Source: Achromobacter kerstersii (GTDB taxonomy: Bacteria; Pseudomonadota; Gammaproteobacteria; Burkholderiales; Burkholderiaceae_B). Taken from it: 64,000 nucleotides of DNA. Position numbers and translations under genes: made by a program. The stretch is from the NCBI RefSeq assembly GCF_902859595.1, contig NZ_CADIJQ010000002.1:434001-498000 (forward strand), in the 5' to 3' direction. Below are positions 1 through 7,813 of the stretch, one piece after another (position 1 is the first letter of the stretch; every line of letters starts with the position of its first letter). The notes below the pieces were generated by a model. It made no database searches. It was not told the DNA's origin and saw only the letters and a list, made by a program, of their open reading frames with translations.

Positions 1-348
1 CTGTTCATGCGTTTCGCAACGCAGGAAGATCAGGTAGTCATACGGCCCGCTGACGGACGACACTTCTTCTACTTCCGGCATGCGCTCCAGTTCGCGGATC
101 ACCGCCGCGGGCGTCTTGGGCAGCACGCTGATGAAGCAATACGCGCGTACCGCGGCTTCTTCCAGGCGGCGGCCCAGGCGCACGCCGTAACCCGACACGA
201 TGTGCTCACGCTCCAAGCGGGCGATGCGCGCAACGACGGTTGTGCGGGCCAGCCCAAGCTTGCGCGCAAGAATCGCCGCGGGCTCGCGCGCGTTGGCCGA
301 GAGCAGGCTGAGCAGTTGCCGGTCGATGTCGTCGAGTCGTTCGTTCAT
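1..348 (-). CDS. Lrp/AsnC-family transcriptional regulator (3' end outside window)
   Basis: The visible 116 residues start at ATG 348-346 (MNERLDDIDRQLLSLL) and run off the left edge, so the gene is partial. The start is a typical AsnC-type winged-helix N-terminus: DxIDRxLL, then a helix-turn-helix around residues 18-42 (LARKLGLARTTVVARIARLE). It continues into the RAM/ligand-sensing domain (RAYCFISVLPKTP, then a motif ending VSGPYDYLI). Such proteins are feast/famine regulators that bind amino acids and form octamers. The upstream 349-500 gap carries direct repeats and a palindrome that could be its own operator. The family call is secure; the effector cannot be told. Confidence 0.9.
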   Translation of the reverse strand, partial: MNERLDDIDRQLLSLLSANAREPAAILARKLGLARTTVVARIARLEREHIVSGYGVRLGRRLEEAAVRAYCFISVLPKTPAAVIRELERMPEVEEVSSVSGPYDYLIFLRCETHEQ

Positions 349-402
349 GCGGAAGGCGGGTGGCGAAAGCAGAGTGCCGACGGTACAGGCGCGGACCAGC
401 CC

Positions 403-476
403 GCGTCAATGCGATACGGGCCCGTCATTGCATGACGGCCGGTTCAGTGCGATGCAACGGCGTCAATGCGATACGG
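403..476. promoter_or_regulatory. 17-bp direct repeats flanking a palindrome upstream of the Lrp-type gene
   Basis: GCGTCAATGCGATACGG occurs at 403-419 and again at 460-476 (period 57 bp). Between them lies the inverted repeat CCGTCA-N5-TGACGG at 422-438. The cluster sits in the leader/promoter region of the leftward Lrp/AsnC gene. Lrp-family proteins usually autoregulate and bind several phased sites, so an operator role is plausible but is inference only. Confidence 0.4.
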
Positions 477-500
477 CCGCATTTCTGCGGCAGGGCCACG

Positions 501-1106
501 TTAACCGTCTGATTCGGGCGGGATGCCGCCGTGATAGATGCGGCCATCAAATTCGAAGCGCGTGATGGTTTTGTGCGCGGCGTCGAAAATGCGGTCGCGG
601 CTGGCGTCGTCCAGTCCGTCGTGGTCGGCAAAGCGAAAGCGGCACAGGTCGATATCGCTGTCGTAGAACACCGAGTTCACGAAGCGGCTGACGTCGGCCT
701 CGTGGGCGAAGTGCGCGAACTCGCGCAACTGCTCCATTTCGTGGAACGCGCCATTACGGCTGACCAGCAGCATGCCGAATTTGCGCTCTTCGTCCGCCAC
801 GGGCTCAGGCGCAGGCGGCGCGGCGTCCGCCAAGGGATCTTCGTAATTGAAGTGGGCGCCGGCTTCGCGCATGGCGTCCAGCACCTGTTGCCATTGCCGT
901 TCATCCAGCGTCAGGCGGGCCATCATGTAGAACAGGCGCTGCCGGCCCAGCCCACGGGGTTCAGGGCCGCCCACGTAACTGGGCCATGGCGTGGCGGCGT
1001 CCAGCCCGGCCAGCTCCGCCATGCGCGCGTCGCTGAAACCCAGTTTGTCCTGCAAGCGCTGCAGGGATTGGGCGTCCGGGGGGGCATAGTCTTGGATCGT
1101 CTTCAT
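501..1106 (-). CDS. Conserved hypothetical protein with helix-turn-helix-like N-terminus
   Basis: A 201-residue protein starting at ATG 1106. I do not recognise a named family. Residues about 10-60 (LQRLQDKLGFSDARMAELAG, then a region ending GLGRQRLFYMMARLTL) look like a short helix-turn-helix of the XRE type followed by another helix. The middle holds a Pro/Ala linker (APPAPEPVADEE), and the last 90 residues are acidic and rich in aromatic residues. There is no signal peptide or membrane segment. The codon pattern fits a real gene in this GC-rich genome. It could be a small regulator or DNA-associated protein; function unknown. Confidence 0.65.
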   Translation of the reverse strand: MKTIQDYAPPDAQSLQRLQDKLGFSDARMAELAGLDAATPWPSYVGGPEPRGLGRQRLFYMMARLTLDERQWQQVLDAMREAGAHFNYEDPLADAAPPAPEPVADEERKFGMLLVSRNGAFHEMEQLREFAHFAHEADVSRFVNSVFYDSDIDLCRFRFADHDGLDDASRDRIFDAAHKTITRFEFDGRIYHGGIPPESDG

Positions 1107-1280
1107 GAGCGCGCTCCGATAGCCCCGGCGCCGCGGGTGGCGGCCGGTGGCGTGCGCCGCGGTGCCCCAGCGGCTACGCTTGATGCTAGCGCGGTGCGTG
1201 GCGCTTGCCTAGCGGCGTTGGGGCGGCCGCAAGCGTCATGCTAGGATTTGCGCCGACTATCAATGCCAGGAGGCTCAGCC

Positions 1281-1526
1281 ATGGATATCCAAGAACAAAT
1301 CGCCGTCATCGTCCACACCATTTCGCACCAGGGCGGCCGCATCGACGCGCTGAATTCGACGCTGCTGTCGATGCTGCATCTGGTGAAGGCGTCGCCCGGG
1401 TTGCGTGAAGCAATCGAAGCCCAGTTGGAGCAGAACTACTCCAGCCTGTTGGCCCGTTCCGAGAACCCGCAATACGTGGCCGGCTTCGAAAGCGTGCGCG
1501 ACATGATCACGACCGCGCTGAAGTAA
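1281..1526 (+). CDS. Small hypothetical protein (81 aa)
   Basis: The ATG at 1281 is preceded by AGGAGG at 1268-1273 with 7-bp spacing, which decides this start over an upstream in-frame ATG at 1248. The product (MDIQEQIAVIVHTISHQGGR...) is predicted largely helical, with no signal peptide or transmembrane segment. I cannot name a family. The stop codon is followed five bases later by the paired DnaA-box-like repeat described at 1532. Confidence 0.65.
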   Translation: MDIQEQIAVIVHTISHQGGRIDALNSTLLSMLHLVKASPGLREAIEAQLEQNYSSLLARSENPQYVAGFESVRDMITTALK

Positions 1527-1531
1527 AACGC

Positions 1532-1626
1532 GAAAGTTACCCACAGCTTCTGTGGACAAGCCTTGGGATAGTGCGGGCATAGTTCCGCATTTTCCTTTAA
1601 TTACAAGGGCTTGGATGGGGCGGTCA
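1532..1626. repeat. Intergenic repeat, copy 1, with inverted DnaA-box-like pair
   Basis: The core at 1532-1571 is 36/40 identical to 5189-5228. It contains TTACCCACA (1537-1545) and, inverted with 5-bp spacing, TGTGGACAA (1551-1559, i.e. TTGTCCACA on the other strand). Each differs by one base from the E. coli DnaA consensus TTATCCACA, and TTGTCCACA is a familiar box in GC-rich genomes. Weaker similarity continues to about 1626 (ACAAGGGCTTGG, then GCGGTCAA). The core starts five bases after the stop of the preceding small gene. Confidence 0.6.
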
Positions 1627-1706
1627 AAGGTGGCTCCATTTGCGTGTTTTGCGCACGCGTTTCAATGTCCTCCACAGGCCCGTCAAGCCGGGTAATATGC
1701 GGCCCC

Positions 1707-1979
1707 ATGCGGAATCAGTATCGATTGGAACACCCGGGCGGAGCCTTGTTGGCTCGCGTTTCGGAAGCAGCAAAGCTGGCGGCGTTCGACCCCGGCAAAC
1801 TTACGCCCGAGGCTCGTCAGAGCTGGGAGCGAATGGGCCATGGCTTCAAGGCCTGGCACGACTTCGACCAGCGTCACCCCATCTTGCGCCGTCTGGCGCT
1901 GCTGCCATTCATTGGCGGCTGGTACCGCAATGCGCGGCGCCGCCACGTGCTGCGCGCAAGCGGCCGGATCGTCTGCTGA
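1707..1979 (+). CDS. Small hypothetical protein (90 aa)
   Basis: The ATG at 1707 gives a basic 90-residue protein (MRNQYRLEHPGGALLARVSE...). An in-frame start at 1611 adds an unlikely Cys/Ser-rich stretch. There is a short hydrophobic patch (RRLALLPFIGGWY) near residues 65-77 followed by an Arg-rich tail. The gene converges on the DedA gene (7-bp gap). I do not recognise a family, and coding status rests on length, composition and lack of a competing gene. Confidence 0.5.
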   Translation: MRNQYRLEHPGGALLARVSEAAKLAAFDPGKLTPEARQSWERMGHGFKAWHDFDQRHPILRRLALLPFIGGWYRNARRRHVLRASGRIVC

Positions 1980-1986
1980 CGGCCGC

Positions 1987-2556
1987 CTAGCGCCGCATTC
2001 GCCGCCGGGAGATCAGGTGGTAGGCCAGCCCGATCACCACGCCAATCGCCACGGCCACCGCCAGTTTCGTTTCCACGCCGTGCAGGCGTCCAAGTAACGT
2101 CTCGATGGTCTGGCCGAATGCATAGCCGACCAGGCTGAAGCACACCGCCCAAATGGCGGCGGCGATGGCGTTTAGCACCAAAAAGCGCAGCGGCGGCACG
2201 CGCGACATGCCCAACGCCACGGGGCCCACGGTGCGCAGGCCATACAGGAATCGCAGGCTCAAAATGAAGCCGTGCGGATAGCGGTCGACGGCGGCCAGCG
2301 CTTTTTCGAACGCGGGCTTTTCGCGGATGCGCCGCACGAAGCGATGGTCGCGATAACGGCGGCCCAGAAAGAACAGCAGCTGGTCCGCGATGAAGGACCC
2401 GGCGAACGCGCACAGCATCACATACGGCAAGTGCATCAGATGCTGGTGCGCGAGAAAGCCCGCGAACACCACCACGCTTTCGCCTTCCAGAAACGTGCCG
2501 CCCAGCACGGCCCAGAGGCCGTAGTCAACGATGAACTGATGCAGCGACGGATTCAT
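1987..2556 (-). CDS. DedA-family integral membrane protein
   Basis: This 189-residue protein starts at ATG 2556. The start overlaps the stop of the upstream aminotransferase-like regulator by 4 bp (ATGA), implying translational coupling. The DedA (SNARE-associated/VTT) hallmarks are visible: FLEGESVVVFAGFLA near residue 22, a Gly-rich re-entrant region, FLGRRYRDHRFVRR with basic residues, and SLRFLYGLRTVGPVALGMSR near residue 100, followed by further hydrophobic helices. The E near position 25 and the R-x-x-x-x-x-R motif are typical of the family. DedA proteins act in the cytoplasmic membrane in lipid carrier (undecaprenyl phosphate) flipping or membrane-potential homeostasis; which applies here cannot be told. 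Confidence 0.85.
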   Translation of the reverse strand: MNPSLHQFIVDYGLWAVLGGTFLEGESVVVFAGFLAHQHLMHLPYVMLCAFAGSFIADQLLFFLGRRYRDHRFVRRIREKPAFEKALAAVDRYPHGFILSLRFLYGLRTVGPVALGMSRVPPLRFLVLNAIAAAIWAVCFSLVGYAFGQTIETLLGRLHGVETKLAVAVAIGVVIGLAYHLISRRRMRR

Positions 2557-3992
2557 GCGCCGCCTTCGCCAACAATGCGCGCCAGCGTCAACAGCGCGCG
2601 CGAGATCTCGGGCGTGGTGCGCTGGCCGCAACTGATCCGCAGGAAGTGGTTGTAGCGCGTGCCATTTGAAAACATGGCGCCCGGGGCGACGCGTATGCCT
2701 TGTTGCAGCGCGGCCTCGAACACGTCCATGCCGGAGCGGCCGCCAGGCATTTCCACCCATAGCAGCATGCCGCCTTGCGGCACGCTCAGCCGGGTGCCGC
2801 GGGGAAAGTGCGCGGCAATCGCTTCGGCCGTCTGGTCGCGTTGGCTCTTCAATTGCCGCCTCAGCCGCGCCAGGTGCCGGTCATACGCGCGCGACCCCAG
2901 GAATTCGGCCACGGCAATCTGCGCCAGCGGTTCGTTCGGGCGGCTTTGCGCATACTTCAGCATGGCGATGCGCGCCTTCCAGCGGCCCCCCAGCAGCCAG
3001 CCCAGACGCATACCCGGCGCCAGCGTCTTGTGCATCGACGAGCAATAGATAACGTTGCCGGTCGCGTCCCACGACTTGGCGGCGGCAAGCGGCGTGTCTT
3101 CATCGGTCAGCGCGCCATAGGTATCGTCTTCGATCAGCGGCACTTGCTGGCGTTCGCACAGCGCCACCAGCCGCGCCTTTTCAGCGTCCGGCATGACGCA
3201 GCCCAGCGGGTTCTGAAAGTTCGGCACGACGACCACGGCGCGAATATTGCCGTGCGTCTGAAAGGCCAGGTCCAGCGCTTCGATGGACAAGCCGTGCTGC
3301 GGGCTGGTGGGAATCTCTAGCGCCCGCATCCCCAGGCTTTCCAAGATTTGCAGCAGACCAAAGTAGGTGGGCGATTCGACGGCAATCGTGTCGCCGGGGC
3401 GGGCCACCGCACGCAAAGCCAGGTTCAACGCTTCGATGCAGCCATGCGTGACGATGACGTCATCCGGCGTGGCGTTGATGCCATTGGCCAGCGCGCGCCG
3501 CGCGAGCACCGTGCGCAGCTCCGGGTGGCCTTGCGGCGGAACGGGGCTCACCAGCACGTGCGGCGTCATCCGCAGCGCGCGCGTCATCGCTTGCTTCAGC
3601 GCTTCCATGGGATAAGCCTCAGGCACCGCGGCCGCCAGCGCGAAGTTGGCGCTGACCGGGTGCGCCTCGCATTTGGCGATGAAATCGGACACCCGGTCGT
3701 GGATGCCCACATACTGCGCCGCCCCAAGCGTCTGGCGAATGTCGGGCTCGTTGACGGGGGGGATGCTGTTGCGCCGGGGGGAAAGCACGAAGTATCCCGA
3801 GCGCGGCCGGGCTTCGATCAGGCCGTCGTCTTCCAGTTGGCGGCAAGCTTGCAGCGCGGTGGACAGACTGACGTGGTGGGTTCGCACCAAGGTGCGCACG
3901 GAGGGCATGCGCTGGGCGGGCGCCAGAACGCCCGTCTGAATGGCGCGCCGGTAATGGTTCGCCAAGCGAAGGTACAGCGGTTGTGGGTCCAT
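2553..3992 (-). CDS. MocR-type regulator (GntR HTH fused to PLP aminotransferase fold)
   Basis: The chosen ATG at 3992 gives 479 residues beginning MDPQPLYLRLANHYRRAI, the usual start of a GntR winged helix. An in-frame start at 4142 would add 50 unrelated residues. Residues 1-70 form the DNA-binding domain (MPSVRTLVRTHHVSLSTALQ). Residues 110-475 are a fold-type I aminotransferase domain with VTHGCIEALNLALRAV, the NFQNPLGCVMP stretch and the PLP lysine region CSSMHKTLAPGMRLGW. MocR proteins use PLP or an amino-acid aldimine as effector (for example PdxR, GabR). The partner gene here is DedA, so the regulon is not obvious. Confidence 0.9.
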   Translation of the reverse strand: MDPQPLYLRLANHYRRAIQTGVLAPAQRMPSVRTLVRTHHVSLSTALQACRQLEDDGLIEARPRSGYFVLSPRRNSIPPVNEPDIRQTLGAAQYVGIHDRVSDFIAKCEAHPVSANFALAAAVPEAYPMEALKQAMTRALRMTPHVLVSPVPPQGHPELRTVLARRALANGINATPDDVIVTHGCIEALNLALRAVARPGDTIAVESPTYFGLLQILESLGMRALEIPTSPQHGLSIEALDLAFQTHGNIRAVVVVPNFQNPLGCVMPDAEKARLVALCERQQVPLIEDDTYGALTDEDTPLAAAKSWDATGNVIYCSSMHKTLAPGMRLGWLLGGRWKARIAMLKYAQSRPNEPLAQIAVAEFLGSRAYDRHLARLRRQLKSQRDQTAEAIAAHFPRGTRLSVPQGGMLLWVEMPGGRSGMDVFEAALQQGIRVAPGAMFSNGTRYNHFLRISCGQRTTPEISRALLTLARIVGEGGA

Positions 3993-4162
3993 GCGCCGAT
4001 CATGCTCCCCGAGGTTGGACGGAAGGAAGGCACAGATTGCAGAAAAGTACACCATAACAGCGGCGAAATCGAGAGTCTGCATCGGTACAGAAAGCCCGGG
4101 AGTGTGGCTGTTGCGCAGAGCAGGGCGCGCGTAGCCTGTCATTGTCCGACTGGAGAATATTC

Positions 4163-4540
4163 ATGACCCCCGATACCCGCCCTGAACCCCTGGCCCGCCG
4201 CCTTGAAATCGCCTCTGGCGCGTCCCGCACTCTGGCGCTGCGCGCGGGTGCAAGCGTCGTTTGTCTTTCAGGCAGTATCCGCATCGACGAACCCGCCGCA
4301 GGCGCCGAAGCCGCTAGCAGCCTGCATCTGCCGGTTTCCGCACACGTCAATGCGGGCGAGGCGCATGGGGTGGCCTCAGGCGGCGTGCTGCGCGTGACGG
4401 CAATTAAAGGCGCCGAAGTGATTTGTGTGGACGTTCCAAGCCCGTTCACCCGTTTTTTTGGGGTCGCAACGAAAATATTTCGCCTGAATCGGGCCAAATT
4501 AGCGAAAAAAGGCCTGGGTGCGCTGCACAAGATTTCATAA
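4163..4540 (+). CDS. DUF2917-like small protein
   Basis: The ATG at 4163 follows GGAGAATATTC with good spacing, so the start at 4142 is rejected. The 125-residue product has a beta-rich pattern with a central segment reading as hydrophobic strand, charged turn, strand (TLALRAGASVVCLSGSIRID, then LHLPVSAHVNAGEAHGVAS). This resembles the cupin-like DUF2917 family. The C-terminal 30 residues are basic (RLNRAKLAKKGLGALHKIS). Its promoter side is divergent from the MocR gene. Function is unknown and the family match is by eye. Confidence 0.55.
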   Translation: MTPDTRPEPLARRLEIASGASRTLALRAGASVVCLSGSIRIDEPAAGAEAASSLHLPVSAHVNAGEAHGVASGGVLRVTAIKGAEVICVDVPSPFTRFFGVATKIFRLNRAKLAKKGLGALHKIS

Positions 4541-4551
4541 TGGTGTATGAT
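4523..4551 (+). promoter_or_regulatory. Probable promoter of the initiator tRNA gene
   Basis: CTGCAC at 4523-4528 and TATGAT at 4546-4551 are separated by 17 bp and place a start site a few bases before the tRNA at 4565. The promoter overlaps the last codons of the preceding gene. Confidence 0.45.
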
Positions 4552-4564
4552 TCATCACATCAGA

Positions 4565-4641
<77 letters not shown>

Positions 4642-4652
4642 GTTTCAAGAAG

Positions 4653-4682
4653 AAAGCCGCGATGCAAATCGCGGCTTTTTTC
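4653..4682 (+). terminator. Rho-independent terminator of the initiator tRNA
   Basis: A perfect 10-bp stem AAAGCCGCGA / TCGCGGCTTT with a 6-nt loop, followed by a T run, begins 11 bp after the tRNA 3' end. Confidence 0.85.
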
Positions 4683-4837
4683 GTTTGGAATTTGGTTTGA
4701 TGTTTTCGCCTGGCGTTTGCCTTGGATCAACCGATTGTTCCAACCCGGAGTTTCCCGGGTGTTCCTGCGCGCACAGGCCTTGAACGCTGAGCTACCATGG
4801 GTCACGCGCGCTAGTTCGCCGCACTCGAGGAGGGTCC

Positions 4838-5182
4838 ATGGGTACCGCAAAATACGATCATCCTGGTTACGTCGCCGACACCGGCGCTGAAGGCAAGTAT
4901 CACGTGGGCATCTGGTGCCCGCACGGCTATCCCGCCCACATCCACATCGGCCGCCCCGCGGAACGCGGCGATCCCCAAGCGCTGCTGCGCTTGCGCATTC
5001 CCGACGGCGTATTCCAGTCCCTGCCTGATGATCCTGAAACCCTGTGCCGCCGCGCGCTTGGGCAGGCAATGGGCGCGGGGCTGCTGCGGACGGTAGCGGT
5101 GGATGGCGAATATCAGGAACTGCGTTTTGAGTTGGATTCCGAACCCTGGTCCGGGCCCATGCAGGCGGCGGGTAACGCCTGA
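4838..5182 (+). CDS. Small hypothetical protein (114 aa)
   Basis: The ATG at 4838 has a strong AGGAGG Shine-Dalgarno just upstream. The protein (MGTAKYDHPGYVADTGAEGK...) is soluble, with a His/Cys-containing stretch near residues 22-38 (YHVGIWCPHGYPAHIHIG) that could bind a metal, and an alpha/beta C-terminal half. I do not recognise the family. Its stop is followed six bases later by copy 2 of the DnaA-box-like repeat, as in the small gene at 1281-1526. Confidence 0.65.
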   Translation: MGTAKYDHPGYVADTGAEGKYHVGIWCPHGYPAHIHIGRPAERGDPQALLRLRIPDGVFQSLPDDPETLCRRALGQAMGAGLLRTVAVDGEYQELRFELDSEPWSGPMQAAGNA

Positions 5183-5502
5183 AGCGTTGAAAGTTACCCA
5201 CAACGACTGTGGACAAGCCTTGGGATAGCCTCTGCGCATGTCCAATTTGTCCTGTCATAACAAAGGCTTGGCGCCTGCGGTCAATAAGTGGCCGGCGCCG
5301 GGCCTTTTTCTTGTTGGCACCCCTTGCCGATAAGCCCTTGATGCGCGGAGCGGTCCGCCAGCCGGATTCGCACTGAGCCGCCATGCGACAATCTTTCCCC
5401 TTGCGGCGCGCCCGGCGTCGTATTCGTCATTGATGGCTTCGATCCTCTCTTCATGTTTCGCCTTCCGTTCCTTTACGTCCCCGCTCAGAACGGGGTAGCC
5501 CC
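5183..5502. other. 320-bp intergenic region with repeat copy 2
   Basis: No convincing gene is present. The left part holds the DnaA-box-like repeat (5189-5284). The rest has no clear hairpin terminator, only the leader of the flavoprotein gene that starts at 5503. Confidence 0.5.
5189..5284. repeat. Intergenic repeat, copy 2, with inverted DnaA-box-like pair
   Basis: TTACCCACA at 5194-5202 and TGTGGACAA at 5208-5216 have the same 5-bp spacing as copy 1 at 1532. The four mismatches in the 40-bp core all fall in the spacer. Similarity continues to the shared GCGGTCAA near 5277-5284. Confidence 0.6.
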
Positions 5503-6753
5503 ATGACGCTGAACGCTTCCAAGCGTGTCGCCGTGATCGGCGGGGGGCCGGCTGGCCTGATGGCGGCGGAAGGGCTGGCCGCGCAGGGCGTGCAGGTTGA
5601 CGTGTTTGACGCCATGCCGTCGGTGGGCCGCAAGTTCCTGATGGCGGGGCGGGGCGGGTTGAATCTGACCCATAGCGAAGCGGCCGCGCCATTCTTGGCG
5701 CGGTATGGTGAGCGCGCGGCGCAGGTCGCGCCGTGGCTTGCGGCGATGGATGCTACGGCGTTGCGTGAATGGGCGCATGCGTTGGGCATCGAGACGTTCG
5801 TGGGTTCGTCGGGCCGCGTGTTTCCGCAGGAGATGAAAGCGGCGCCGATGCTGCGGGCCTGGCTGGCGCGGCTGCGCGCAAGCGGTGTGCGCTTTCATAT
5901 GCGGCACCGTTGGCTGGGGTGGCCGGAAGGCGCGGCGCCATCGCCGGCGATGCTGCGCTTTGATACGCCCGATGGCGTGCAGACGCAAACGGCGGACGCC
6001 GTGGTGCTGGCCTTGGGCGGCGGCAGTTGGGCCAAGTTGGGTTCAGACGGCGCCTGGGCCGACGGCTTGCAGGCGCATGGCATTACAGTCGCGCCTCTGC
6101 GTCCGGCCAACTGCGGTTTTGATGTGGCGTGGTCCGAGCACTTCCGCCAGCGCTATGCGGGCCAGCCGGTTAAATCCGTGGCGATGTCGTGCGCGCGAAA
6201 GGATGGGATCACGCCCGCCCGCCAAGGTGAATTTGTGGTGTCGGAAACCGGCATCGAGGGCAGCCTGGTGTATGCGCTGTCGGCGCCGTTGCGTGACCAG
6301 ATCGATGCCGGCGGACACGCTGTCGCCGTGCTGGATCTGGCGCCGGATTGGCCGCAGGAAAAGGTCACGGCGGCCGTGACGCATCCGCGTGGCGCACGGT
6401 CCATGTCCAGTCACCTGCAAAGCCGGATGGGGCTGACGGGCGTGAAGGCGGGCTTGCTGCGCGAATGCGCGTCGGCGGAAGATTTCAAGGACCCGGCGCG
6501 CCTTGCGGTTCGTATCAAGGCCCTGCCGCTGACGCTCGTGCGTGCCCGTCCCATTGACGAGGCGATCAGCACGGCGGGCGGCGTGGCATTCGATGCGGTC
6601 GATGCGGGCTTGATGCTGCGGGCGGCCCCGGGCGTATTCTGCGCCGGCGAAATGCTGGATTGGGAAGCGCCCACCGGCGGCTATCTGCTGACCGCCTGCA
6701 TGGCCAGCGGCGTGGTTGCTGCAAACGGGGTAGGGGACTACCTAAGCAGGTAG
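5503..6753 (+). CDS. BaiN/RdsA-type NAD(P)/FAD-dependent flavoprotein (TIGR03862-like)
   Basis: A 416-residue flavoprotein. The N-terminal dinucleotide fold is clear (VAVIGGGPAGLMAAEGLA, residues 9-26), followed by the family signature FLMAGRGGLNLTHSE near residues 46-60. A second nucleotide-contact segment (AVVLALGGGSWAKLGSDGAW) lies near residues 168-187, and the C-terminal FAD motif (GVFCAGEMLDWEAPTGGYLL) near 380. These proteins belong to the HI0933/YhiN superfamily. The reaction of this subgroup is unsettled; related BaiN enzymes reduce C=C bonds of steroid intermediates. It appears monocistronic. Family confident, substrate unknown. Confidence 0.88.
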   Translation: MTLNASKRVAVIGGGPAGLMAAEGLAAQGVQVDVFDAMPSVGRKFLMAGRGGLNLTHSEAAAPFLARYGERAAQVAPWLAAMDATALREWAHALGIETFVGSSGRVFPQEMKAAPMLRAWLARLRASGVRFHMRHRWLGWPEGAAPSPAMLRFDTPDGVQTQTADAVVLALGGGSWAKLGSDGAWADGLQAHGITVAPLRPANCGFDVAWSEHFRQRYAGQPVKSVAMSCARKDGITPARQGEFVVSETGIEGSLVYALSAPLRDQIDAGGHAVAVLDLAPDWPQEKVTAAVTHPRGARSMSSHLQSRMGLTGVKAGLLRECASAEDFKDPARLAVRIKALPLTLVRARPIDEAISTAGGVAFDAVDAGLMLRAAPGVFCAGEMLDWEAPTGGYLLTACMASGVVAANGVGDYLSR

Positions 6754-6809
6754 GCCGGGGCATGTCAGCCAGGGGCGCGCATCCGCTCGGGGCGCGCCAG
6801 CCCGCGTGA

Positions 6810-7211
6810 TCAGGAAACCGACGGGTAAGGCGACACGCCCAGTGGCGAACGCGGCGCCAGGTCTCCTACGACATGGCCCACCACGGGCGGACCGCCTTCG
6901 GGTTGCGTGATGATGCCGATGACGCGGGTAATGGCGCTGGCGGGAATAGCGGTGCCCTGAGCCGGGTCTTGCACCAGTTGCCAGATGGTGGCGCTGGGAA
7001 CGGCTTCTGCATCGGCATCTGCCGACGTGTCAAGGCAACTGCGGGCAAAGAAGGACCAGTCGGACGCGTTACAAGGCAAGCCGTGCGCGGTGGCCAAACG
7101 GGCCAGCGCCAGAGGTGCATCCGCCTGGCTCGCGGCGTGTTGGGCGGCGGCGCCCAGCGAGACGTCCAGCGACAGCAAGCGGAGAAACTCTACGACGTTG
7201 TCAGTATTCAT
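6810..7211 (-). CDS. Hypothetical protein with Nif11-like N-terminal region
   Basis: A 133-residue protein starting at ATG 7211 behind AGGGGA. Residues 1-50 (MNTDNVVEFLRLLSLDVSLG..., ending LARLATAHGLPCNASDWSFF) follow the pattern of Nif11-type leader domains: a first helix with xxVxxFLxxLxxD, then an Ala-rich helix, then LAxxxGxxxxxxDW. The remainder is Ala/Asp-rich, then Pro/Gly/Val-rich (EGGPPVVGHVVGDLAPRSPL) with no Cys-rich core. It lies 66 bp downstream of another unknown gene in the same orientation. A role as a peptide precursor or as a small regulator is speculation; no modification enzyme is adjacent. Confidence 0.6.
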   Translation of the reverse strand: MNTDNVVEFLRLLSLDVSLGAAAQHAASQADAPLALARLATAHGLPCNASDWSFFARSCLDTSADADAEAVPSATIWQLVQDPAQGTAIPASAITRVIGIITQPEGGPPVVGHVVGDLAPRSPLGVSPYPSVS

Positions 7212-7277
7212 TATGGGTCCCCTGTAAAAGCTGTTCTGGTCCGGGCCAATTGCATGCCGCCGGTCGTTCGGGGTGAG

Positions 7278-7637
7278 TCAGCCGGCGCCTTGGCCCAGCA
7301 TCGACACCAGTGATTTTTTCAGGCGCGCCGAGAAAATCGGTACCGTATGGGAAACGCCATTGCGATCCACGCCTTCCTTGAGCTCGACCGATTGCCCCAA
7401 AAAGATTTCCGGCGCGGCGTTGATTTCGTTGTAGCGGGCAAGCAATTCATCTACATGTTCTTGCGCGTCGGCCAGCGTGCTGCTGTCCGCGAGCTTGCCA
7501 GCGGCATGGGCTTGCAGAATTCGATGCAGATCGTCGATGAACAGCGCCAAAGCCGCTTGTCCACGGCATTGAGGCTGTTCCCAACCCCAACCCGAAGGGG
7601 CGGAACCAGCGATCTGCGAAACAGGTTTTTTATTCAT
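7278..7637 (-). CDS. Hypothetical protein (119 aa), first gene of a two-gene unit
   Basis: Starts at ATG 7637 with AGGATG nearby. The N-terminus is polar with an aromatic Gly/Trp stretch (SGWGWEQPQ), followed by two amphipathic helices (ALALFIDDLHRILQAHAAG and LADAQEHVDELLARYNEI) and a beta-like tail (SVELKEGVDRNGVSHTVPIF). It has no signal peptide or membrane segment. I do not recognise it. Its only same-strand neighbour is the Nif11-like protein gene, suggesting a common transcript. Confidence 0.55.
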   Translation of the reverse strand: MNKKPVSQIAGSAPSGWGWEQPQCRGQAALALFIDDLHRILQAHAAGKLADSSTLADAQEHVDELLARYNEINAAPEIFLGQSVELKEGVDRNGVSHTVPIFSARLKKSLVSMLGQGAG

Positions 7638-7813
7638 TTGCGCATCCTAATCCATTGCCGGCAAATACGCGACAGCCGTACCCCGGCCGTATTGTCACGG
7701 CCGCGTAAGGGCGGTTACGGGGTTTCGTCGCCAGGGTTACAAAGTGCGGGCAGGTCTTCTGTCGCGCGCCAGGCGGGCCGCATTGTAGGCGGGAATGCGT
7801 ACGGCTTTTTGAT

